Assembly: GCA_016200445.1 (NCBI GenBank)
Contig: JACQEQ010000269.1
Span: 1-15,725, forward strand
Reading direction: 5' to 3'
Source: Gammaproteobacteria bacterium
Lineage (GTDB): Bacteria; Pseudomonadota; Gammaproteobacteria; SG8-11
DNA: 15,725 bases
The notes beneath the pieces are model-generated. The model saw only the letters and a list, made by a program, of their open reading frames with translations. It had not been told where the DNA came from and did not search any database. Positions within the stretch are counted from its first letter, which is position 1. Each line of letters starts with the position of its first letter. The translations under genes and the position numbers were made by a program. Shown here piece after piece: positions 5,971 to 11,690 of this stretch.

Positions 5971-8900
5971 ATGGCCATACGCGTCGCAATCCAGCACATC
6001 ACGCACTATCGCTATGATCGCGAGGTGAGTTTGTCGCCGCAGGTCGTCCGGTTACGGCCTGCCGCCCACACGCGCACACCCATTAAGGCGTACGCCTTAC
6101 GCGTGCGGCCTGAAAAACATTTCATCAATTGGCAGCAAGATCCGTTCGGCAATTATCTTGCGCGCCTGGTGTTCCCGGAGAAAACACGCGAACTGTATGT
6201 CGAGGTGGAAGTGATCGCGGACCTCACCGTGATCAACCCCTTCGATTTTTTCATTGAAGACTACGCACAGCAGGTGCCGTTTAGTTACGACGAACAAACC
6301 TGCAAGGAACTCAAACCCTATTTGGAAGTCACCGAAAGCGGCCCGCTGCTAACACAGTGGTTAGCGGGCGTGAATCGCAGCAAAGTCGACACCAACGATT
6401 TCCTGGTCGCGCTCAATCAGCGCCTGTGCAAAGACATCGGTTACAACATTCGGCTCGAACCCGGCGTGCAACCCTGCGAGGTCACACTCACTAAGAAGTT
6501 AGGTTCGTGTCGCGACACCAGTTGGTTGCTGGTGCAAATCCTGCGGCATTTAGGCTTCGCCGCGCGCTTCGTGTCCGGCTATCTGGTGCAACTGACCGCC
6601 GATGTTAAATCGCTCGACGGGCCGTCCGGCCCGGCGCAAGACTTCACCGATCTGCATGCCTGGGCCGAAGTTTATGTGCCGGGTGCCGGTTGGGTCGGGC
6701 TCGATCCCACCTCGGGATTATTCGCCAGCGAAGGCCATATTCCGCTCGCCTGCACACCGCATCCGGTGAGTGCCGCACCGATCACCGGCGCAACCGGTAA
6801 ATGCGAAACCGAGTTCGAACACTCCAACTTGGTCACGCGCATTCACGAAGATCCGCGCGTCACCAAACCCTATAGCGACGCACAATGGCAAACCGTGCTT
6901 GCTCTCGGGCGCCAGGTCGATGCACATCTGACAGCGGGCGACGTGCGCCTCACCATGGGCGGCGAACCGACCTTTGTGAGCATCGACGACATGGACGGCG
7001 CCGAGTGGACGACAGCGGCACTCGGGCCGCGCAAGCGGCGGCTCGCGGGCGAATTGCTGACGCGCTTGCGCTCGCATTTTGCGCCCGGCGGCGTGATGCA
7101 TTATGGGCAAGGCAAATGGTATCCGGGCGAGCCCTTGCCACGTTGGGCGCTCGGCTGTTTTTGGCGCAAGGATAATGTCCCAGTCTGGAACGATATGCGC
7201 TGGCTGTCGGCGTCGGCAGAATCCGATGGCGCGACCACGCAAGACGCGCAGCACTTCGCGGCGGAATTGGCGCGCCATCTGGGCGTCGCCGCACTAAATG
7301 TCATGCCTGCGTACGAAGATACGCTTTATCACTTGTGGAAAGAAAGTTTGGTGCCGATCAATCTCGATCCGCTCAAAACCGACCTCGCCGATTCGCTCGA
7401 ACGCCGTACCCTGGCCGCCGTGTTGTCGCGCGGTCTCGACCAACCGGTGGGCTACCTGCTGCCTTTGCAATGGAGCGATTCCCGTCAGCATTGGAGCAGC
7501 GGCGCGTGGACATTTCGCCGCGAGCGTTTGTATTTGAACCCTGGCAATTCGCCGATGGGTTTGCGTCTGCCGTTGGACGAACTGCCGTGGGTTGCTGAAG
7601 ATCAGCGCGATGCCGCGCACGAACAATCGCTGTTCGCACCGTTACCCGAACTGGGCGACCAGGTTGGCGAAGTCACGCGGCGCTATAGCCAGGTGACGCA
7701 CACGGATGCACTTCATCTGGAAATCCAGACTCAATCCGCTGCACACGCGGCGTCCGAGATACCGCGCACTGCATTATGCGTGCAGGAACGCGACGGCAAA
7801 CTGTATGTATTTTTGCCGCCGCTCACCCACCTGGAACATTATCTCGACCTGATTGCGTCTATCGAAGCGACCGCCGCGAAACTGGAACAACCCGTGGTAC
7901 TCGAAGGCTACGAACCGCCGCGCGACTACCGCATGCAACGCTTGCTCGTGACGCCCGACCCCGGCGTGATTGAAGTCAACATCCATCCGGCGTCGAGCTG
8001 GGACGAGCTGGTAGTCAATACCGAGACCCTATATGCCGCCGCGCATTTGTCGCGCCTTGGCACTGAGAAATTCCTGCTCGACGGCCGTCACACCGGCACC
8101 GGCGGCGGTAATCACATCACCATCGGCGGCGCCACACCCGCCGACAGCCCGGTGTTGCGCCGCCCCGATCTGCTGCGCAGCCTGGTGACTTACTGGCAGC
8201 ACCATCCGGGCTTGTCGTATTTATTTTCCGGCATGTTCATCGGTCCCACCTCGCAGGCGCCGCGTGTTGATGAAGCGCGCGACGAGGCGTTGTACGAACT
8301 GGAAATCGCCTTCGCGCAAATTCCGGCGGGCGAAGTCCCGCAGCCCTGGCTGGTGGATCGTATCCTGCGTAATTTACTCGTCGATCTCACCGGCAACACG
8401 CATCGCTCCGAATTTTGCATCGACAAATTATATTCGCCCGACAGCGCCACCGGGCGCTTGGGCTTGGTGGAATTTCGTGCGTTCGAGATGCCGCCGCACG
8501 CGCGCATGAGCGTGGTGCAGCAACTGTTGCTGCGTGCGCTGATCGCGCGCTTTTGGAAACAGCCTTACTCGCACAAGCTGGTGCGCTGGGGTACTGCGCT
8601 GCACGACAAATTCATGCTGCCGCATTATGTGTGGGCCGATATCTGCGAAGTCGTGGACGAGTTGCGCGCGGCGGGCTACCCGTTTCAACGTGAGTGGTTC
8701 GCGCCATTTCTGGAATTCCGCTTTCCGCATTACGGATCGGTCAAGCTCGGCGACATCGAACTGGAATTGCGCATGGCGCTGGAACCGTGGCCGGTGCTGG
8801 GCGAAGAAGTCACGCAAATGGGCACCGCGCGTTATGTCGACTCCTCGGTGGAGCGCGTGCAGATCAAAGCGCACGGGCTCACCGATTCGCGCTATGTCAT

Positions 8901-9333
8901 CGCCTGCAACGGGCGGCGCGTACCGCTGCACTCCACCGGCACGCACGGCGAATATGTAGCGGGCGTGCGTTACAAAGCCTGGCAACCGCCCTCGGCGCTA
9001 CACCCCACTATCGGCGCACATCCGCCGCTAGTATTCGATTTAGTCGACACCTGGAACGGCCGCTCCATCGGCGGCTGCACCTACCACGTCAGCCACCCCG
9101 GCGGCCGCCACTACGACGACTTCCCGGTCAACGCCTACGTCGCCGAAACCCGCCGCATCAGCCGCTTCTGGGAATTCGGCCATACCCCTGGCGTGATCGA
9201 ACCACCGCCGGAATTAGCCGGGTTAAATCGCTTCTACCCGCATGGCCATCCCCCCGCGCCGATGTCTCCGCCGCACGAAGAAGCCTCTCCGGAATATCCG
9301 CACACCTTGGATTTGCGTAGCGTGCGGAAGTAA
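5971..9333 (+). CDS. Transglutaminase-like / DUF2126 fusion protein
   Basis: The protein is 1120 aa from the ATG at 5971 (AAGGAA at 5953-5958), where family similarity begins: AIQHITHYRYDREVSLSPQV is the classic start of the bacterial transglutaminase N-terminal domain (about 1-85). The transglutaminase/cysteine-protease core follows, with triad C180 (KLGSCRDTSWLL), H229 (DLHAWAEVYV) and D245 (GLDPTSGL). From about residue 310 (VRLTMGGEPTFVSIDD) to the C-terminus is a DUF2126 region, including the glycine-rich GRHTGTGGGNHITIGG near residue 706. From memory, DUF2126 has been proposed to be a permuted glutamine-synthetase-like amidoligase acting in a peptide-synthesis or tagging pathway with an ATP-grasp protein (DUF404/407), an alpha-E protein (DUF403) and another transglutaminase. 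None of these is within the window, so the gene stands alone here. No signal peptide; probably cytoplasmic. Substrate unknown. Confidence 0.95.
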   Translation: MAIRVAIQHITHYRYDREVSLSPQVVRLRPAAHTRTPIKAYALRVRPEKHFINWQQDPFGNYLARLVFPEKTRELYVEVEVIADLTVINPFDFFIEDYAQQVPFSYDEQTCKELKPYLEVTESGPLLTQWLAGVNRSKVDTNDFLVALNQRLCKDIGYNIRLEPGVQPCEVTLTKKLGSCRDTSWLLVQILRHLGFAARFVSGYLVQLTADVKSLDGPSGPAQDFTDLHAWAEVYVPGAGWVGLDPTSGLFASEGHIPLACTPHPVSAAPITGATGKCETEFEHSNLVTRIHEDPRVTKPYSDAQWQTVLALGRQVDAHLTAGDVRLTMGGEPTFVSIDDMDGAEWTTAALGPRKRRLAGELLTRLRSHFAPGGVMHYGQGKWYPGEPLPRWALGCFWRKDNVPVWNDMRWLSASAESDGATTQDAQHFAAELARHLGVAALNVMPAYEDTLYHLWKESLVPINLDPLKTDLADSLERRTLAAVLSRGLDQPVGYLLPLQWSDSRQHWSSGAWTFRRERLYLNPGNSPMGLRLPLDELPWVAEDQRDAAHEQSLFAPLPELGDQVGEVTRRYSQVTHTDALHLEIQTQSAAHAASEIPRTALCVQERDGKLYVFLPPLTHLEHYLDLIASIEATAAKLEQPVVLEGYEPPRDYRMQRLLVTPDPGVIEVNIHPASSWDELVVNTETLYAAAHLSRLGTEKFLLDGRHTGTGGGNHITIGGATPADSPVLRRPDLLRSLVTYWQHHPGLSYLFSGMFIGPTSQAPRVDEARDEALYELEIAFAQIPAGEVPQPWLVDRILRNLLVDLTGNTHRSEFCIDKLYSPDSATGRLGLVEFRAFEMPPHARMSVVQQLLLRALIARFWKQPYSHKLVRWGTALHDKFMLPHYVWADICEVVDELRAAGYPFQREWFAPFLEFRFPHYGSVKLGDIELELRMALEPWPVLGEEVTQMGTARYVDSSVERVQIKAHGLTDSRYVIACNGRRVPLHSTGTHGEYVAGVRYKAWQPPSALHPTIGAHPPLVFDLVDTWNGRSIGGCTYHVSHPGGRHYDDFPVNAYVAETRRISRFWEFGHTPGVIEPPPELAGLNRFYPHGHPPAPMSPPHEEASPEYPHTLDLRSVRK

Positions 9334-9439
9334 AACCTAGGCAACCGTTCGGGCTGAGCTTGATAAGTACATAGAAGGATATTGATTTAGAGGGATCGCA
9401 TTCGACAATACTTAATGCGAACTGATTTCATCAGAGTAG

Positions 9440-9640
9440 ATTCGCGCGCGAAGGAGTGCTCGCGATCCGCGGGCCGCTACCGCAGCCGAAATCGCGGCAA
9501 ACATTGCAGTTCGTCATGAACTGCAAGAGCAAAGACAGCTCGACGCCGCATTCGTAGATCATCTTCTAAGGTGGGCAAACGGTCTCTCGGGTAAATTGGA
9601 CAAAATCCTTCGCCCGTTGCACACAACAAAGGCAAACTGA
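9440..9640 (+). pseudogene. Unidentified C-terminal ORF remnant
   Basis: A forward frame is open from after TAG 9437-9439 to TGA 9638-9640 and has no start codon with a ribosome binding site. Its second half looks like real protein: AAEIAANIAVRHELQEQRQL, then DAAFVDHLLRWANGLSG, then KLDKILRPLH. It ends directly at the first hairpin of the IS200/REP-like element. I do not recognise the family. It could be the tail of a gene whose front was lost. Confidence 0.3.
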
Positions 9641-9806
9641 ACCACCACCAGCTAAAGCTGGTGGGTTCACGCCTGGCGCTGCGGACTAACGTCCGCAAGA
9701 ACGCTCGCCCGGCTTCAACATCCCTTGCGTTCAGCATATTCATCGCATGAGCGACAACTTAAAAAAACAGCGAGGCTAAAGCTAACCGGCTAAAGCCGGT
9801 GGTTTT
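9641..9806. mobile_element. IS200/IS605- or REP-type hairpin element remnant
   Basis: Three hairpins lie within 160 bases: CCACCAGC-taaa-GCTGGTGG (9645-9664, 8-bp stem), TGCGGAC-taac-GTCCGCA (9680-9697, 7-bp stem) and ACCGGC-taaa-GCCGGT (9785-9800, 6-bp stem). Two share the same TAAA loop and C/A-rich flanks. Short subterminal hairpins like these mark the ends of IS200/IS605-family elements and of REP sequences mobilised by TnpA-REP (RAYT) transposases. No transposase is present between them. It is best read as a non-autonomous derivative or remnant that cut off the 5' part of the HEPN-like gene on its right. Confidence 0.5.
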
Positions 9807-9826
9807 AACCTCACGATGGAAAATAA

Positions 9827-10021
9827 AATATATTTCAATCCCTTCAGAAGAAGGCACAGAAGATCAATGACCAGAGAAATCTGGTTGTCCATTCCGGCAA
9901 TTTTATGAATCAAGAAGAAGCCATAGAAGTTGTTGCCTTGGCCAAGGAATTCATAGAACAGCTTGTTGGTCCGTACCACAAAGGGTTTAAATGTGACAAA
10001 ACCGAAAACAACGAAATCTAA
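9827..10021 (+). pseudogene. C-terminal fragment of a HEPN-type protein (cassette gene, 5' truncated)
   Basis: An open frame follows the TAA at 9824-9826 and ends at TAA 10019-10021; it has no start of its own with a ribosome binding site. The 64 residues contain KKAQKINDQRNLVVHSGNF, then EEAIEVVALAKEFIEQLV. The R-x4-H motif (RNLVVH) followed by G and a long helix is the C-terminal signature of HEPN domains, which are often RNases in toxin and defence systems. The upstream part is missing and the IS200/REP-like hairpins end only 20 bases before it. The stop codon lies inside R'' of the attC at 10016-10068, just as in cassette 1, so this was a cassette gene. The HEPN assignment rests on motif and helix pattern only. 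Confidence 0.5.
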
Positions 10022-10068
10022 CTTCCGCTTCCACTGGCGCTGCCGCCAGTGGAAGCGGGCCGTTGGGC
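10016..10068 (+). other. attC recombination site 2
   Basis: R'' ATCTAAC (10016-10022) fits RYYYAAC exactly and R' GTTGGGC (10062-10068) fits GTTRRRY exactly. Between them are a 5-base spacer, a long stem, and a 6-base spacer before R', the same geometry as at 1141-1198. The stem CCGCTTCCACTGGC (10025-10038) pairs perfectly with 10045-10058 around a 6-base loop. Unlike the first site, no unpaired base interrupts this stem, so the extrahelical bases that direct strand choice seem to be absent. Without the R boxes it could be mistaken for a terminator, but no U-tract follows. Confidence 0.82.
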
Positions 10069-10396
10069 CTCAAAACGATGAACCAAATAATACTTTTATT
10101 TTTCGCAGTCCTCTTGCTTGTTTCGGATACTGCCTGCGCCGGAAAGCATGAATCTCCGCCGCACAAAATGATCGACATCGGTTATTTTAAGTGCGAGTCC
10201 TCCCGCAGCATCGAAGGAGGAATTTACGGTAAGGGTCCGTTTAAACGGTTCGGCCCTGAAAAGTCGTCCTGTTCTGCCTCCGAGTGGATTCCGGTCACCC
10301 AAGAAGAATTTAAACTGTTGGCAACTGAGTGGTACGGATACGACTGGGGCAAAGAAATTCCGTTTTGGAATCAGAAGAAGTAATGTCAAGGCCCAA
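10063..10396 (+). mobile_element. Integron gene cassette 2 (right end disrupted)
   Basis: The cassette begins after the G of R' at 10062. Its first eight bases TTGGGCCT (10063-10070) are the exact reverse complement of AGGCCCAA (10389-10396), which lies just after the stop codon of its gene, where R'' should be. The expected next base of R'' is C (AAC), but here it is T followed by sequence that resembles a group IIC intron end. So the cassette is recognisable from its self-complementary ends, while its own attC is broken after R''. Confidence 0.7.
10078..10383 (+). CDS. Small exported cassette protein, function unknown
   Basis: The protein is 101 aa from the ATG at 10078, 15 bases after the cassette boundary. 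Residues 1-20 are a signal peptide: MNQIILLFFAVLLLVSDTAC with cleavage probably after ACA (an A-x-A site). The cysteine context does not fit a lipobox well. The mature part of about 80 residues contains IDIGYFKCESSRSIEGGIYG, then GPFKRFGPEKSSC, and the aromatic C-terminal stretch LATEWYGYDWGKEIPFW. Two cysteines could form a disulfide in the periplasm. I do not recognise a named family. An RHS/YD-repeat remnant lies downstream, so a link to RHS toxin loci is possible but is inference. A TTG at 10063 in the same frame is less likely as the start. Confidence 0.65.
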   Translation: MNQIILLFFAVLLLVSDTACAGKHESPPHKMIDIGYFKCESSRSIEGGIYGKGPFKRFGPEKSSCSASEWIPVTQEEFKLLATEWYGYDWGKEIPFWNQKK

Positions 10397-10470
10397 TCGG
10401 GTAGCCAGGGGTTTCTAACCGCCAGCCCCCACACCACCCCACTGTGCGGATCCACAGTAGGCGGTTCCAT
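10397..10470 (-). ncRNA. 3' end of a group IIC-attC intron (domain V/VI remnant)
   Basis: On the reverse strand this reads GGAACCGCCTACTGTG at its 5' side, then GATCCGCACAGT, GGGGTGGTGTGGGGGC, GGCGGTTAGAAACCCCTGGC and CTACCCGAT. The first part folds as a domain V-like hairpin: ACCGCC pairs with GGTGGT, then ACTGTG pairs with CACAGT. The second part folds as a domain VI-like hairpin before an end in AT. The GGGTGGTGTGGGGGC and CTACCCGAT blocks are as I remember from group IIC introns, some of which insert in the bottom strand of attC sites. It is joined exactly to the expected R'' of cassette 2, in the orientation opposite to the cassette gene, as for group IIC-attC introns. The body of the intron and its reverse transcriptase are absent. 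Confidence 0.5.
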
Positions 10471-10480
10471 TGATGTTTAG

Positions 10481-10518
10481 CTCGTAGCCTGGGTTGAGCA
10501 ATTTTGCGAAACCCGGGG
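10481..10518. repeat. Intergenic palindromic repeat
   Basis: CCTGGGTT (10489-10496) can pair with AACCCGGG (10510-10517), with one wobble, around GAGCAATTTTGCG. Elements of the form GTAGCC(T/C)GG...CCGGGGTTT are scattered between genes in many proteobacteria. It sits exactly between the intron remnant and the RHS remnant. Confidence 0.4.
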
Positions 10519-10713
10519 TTTTATGACAACAACCGTAACCTGTCCAAAAACTGCGAAGGCACCGATGTCACGAAGAGCGCGGGCGAAAGCAGCGACACTG
10601 TCATCACCCGACTGACTACGACGCCCTCAACAACATACGCAAGACACGAAAACCGGATTATCTAACGAGAGCTACGAATACGACGACCATGTTCACCGAA
10701 AACGAGAAATCTT
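10498..10713 (+). pseudogene. RHS/YD-repeat protein fragment, twice frameshifted
   Basis: Three consecutive forward frames give YD-repeat motifs in the right order: GFYDNNRNLSKNCEGTD (from about 10516), then DYDALNNIRKTRKPDYL (from about 10611), then ESYEYDDHVHRKREIFS (from about 10667). Y-D-x-x-(N/D)-x-x repeats are the hallmark of RHS and related secreted polymorphic toxins. At least two indels and missing flanks make this a dead fragment of some 70 codons. A full RHS gene may exist elsewhere in this genome. Confidence 0.55.
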
Positions 10714-10838
10714 TTCCGCAACTTGCCGTTGGCGACTGCCATGGACGGCGGAAGGTAGCGAAGTAATCGGCGGGCCGCCGCAAATCGCGCCGAAGAAACA
10801 CGATGATAAATTAATCACTTCGGCAGTGTTTCTTGAGA

Positions 10839-10887
10839 GGAGCGCGGGCGTCCCGCCCGCAGTTTGCGGCCGGGACGCCCGCGCTCC
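10839..10887. repeat. Long GC-rich palindrome (dispersed repeat type)
   Basis: The 17-bp arms GGAGCGCGGGCGTCCCG (10839-10855) and 10871-10887 are perfectly complementary. CCGC/GCGG (10857-10860, 10866-10869) continues the stem to a small loop. Read on the reverse strand it gives the phrase ARASRPQTAGGTPALL, often seen as a spurious small protein in many genomes, so it belongs to a widespread mobile palindrome family. There is no U-tract, so it is not a standard terminator. Confidence 0.65.
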
Positions 10888-10913
10888 CATTACGCCACGC
10901 CGCTGAGGTTGCG

Positions 10914-10940
10914 AGCAAGGCAGGAGCAGTTGCCGGGATG
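10914..10940 (+). repeat. Short repeat shared with the MITE at 2744-2985
   Basis: GCAGGAGCAGTTGCCG at 10920-10935 is identical to 2866-2881 inside the MITE-like element, and flanking bases extend the similarity over about 27 positions. The other parts of the MITE are not here, so this is a fragment or a module shared by different elements. Confidence 0.5.
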
Positions 10941-11026
10941 AAATCTGGATTTTTGTGAAGTGTCCTTTAGATAATCCATAAATCCACATCGTGCACGACA
11001 GTTCAATCGGAGTTAGAGTTCAGCTC

Positions 11027-11473
11027 ATGCCAGCAGCGCCCATCATCTCGGTTGCTACTATCATTGAACGCGACGGCACATTTTTGTTTGTGGAAGAAAC
11101 TGTCAAGTCACGGCTCGTGATCAATCAACCGGCGGGACGGCTAGAGGCAGGCGAATCGCTGCTGCAGGCGGCGGTGCGCGAAACCCTGGAAGAAACCGGG
11201 TGGACGATCGAGCCGCAGGGTTTGGTGGGCGTGTATCGCTTCAACAGCGAGCGCGAAAATAAAGCCTACCTACGGGTGTGTTTTCACGGCTGTGCTCTGC
11301 AACACGACGCGCTTCGGCCGCTCGATGAAGGCATTGTACGCGCGCTGTGGTTGAGCCCTGCGGCGTTGTTACAACGCAGGCACGAGCTACGCACGCCGTT
11401 GGTATTGCGTTGTGTGGACGACTATCTGGCCGGGCGTCGTTTTCCGTTGGAACTGCTGGTTGACCTTGCCTAG
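11027..11473 (+). CDS. nudJ: Nudix hydrolase NudJ (HMP-PP / nucleotide pyrophosphatase)
   Basis: The protein is 148 aa. The start at 11027 aligns with E. coli NudJ (153 aa); the GTG at 10991 would add 12 residues unlike the family. The Nudix box G-x5-E-x7-REUXEEXGU is complete at residues 37-59 (GRLEAGESLLQAAVRETLEE, then TGW), with the metal-binding E52, E55 and E56. NQPAG just before it and the RTPLVLRCVDDYLAGRRFPL tail are typical of NudJ. It cleaves the thiamine precursor HMP-PP and nucleoside di- and triphosphates in the cytoplasm. In enterobacteria nudJ lies directly upstream of mnmA; here a reverse-strand peptidase gene and repeats separate them, so they cannot be one operon. Confidence 0.9.
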   Translation: MPAAPIISVATIIERDGTFLFVEETVKSRLVINQPAGRLEAGESLLQAAVRETLEETGWTIEPQGLVGVYRFNSERENKAYLRVCFHGCALQHDALRPLDEGIVRALWLSPAALLQRRHELRTPLVLRCVDDYLAGRRFPLELLVDLA

Positions 11474-11580
11474 TCGTCCGTTCTGCCAAAGTGCTTACAT
11501 GAAACAGGTCTTTATTCGCCATGCGTCGTTGCACTCCCTTGCCGCACAATAAGTCGATGGAAGTACCCCCTCGATTCTAA

Positions 11581-11614
11581 CCACCCCCATCCTGCCCTTC
11601 CCCCTTGCAGGGAG
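11581..11614. repeat. Partial MITE-type repeat after nudJ
   Basis: CCACCCCCATCCTGCCCTTC then CCCCTTGCAGGGA matches the right part of the MITE at 2917-2950 (CACCCCCATCCC, then CCCCCCTTGCAGGGGG). The 216-base gap between nudJ and the M48 gene otherwise shows nothing I can name. Confidence 0.5.
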
Positions 11615-11690
11615 AATGAACACTCCGTTCAAGCGGAAAATGAAGCAGCCATTACATAAGTTCCAGACGGCATGCAACACTCGACTAGCG

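Noticed and set aside
8694..9320. 208-aa forward ORF rich in Arg, His and Ala
   Set aside because: It is a shifted frame inside the DUF2126 region of the transglutaminase gene.
10025..10058. Rho-independent terminator after the HEPN-type fragment
   Set aside because: The stem is strong but no U-tract follows, and the flanking R boxes and spacers identify it as an attC.
10096..10470. 124-aa reverse ORF
   Set aside because: It covers the intron remnant and the antisense of the cassette 2 gene; its sequence is that of structured RNA and antisense DNA.
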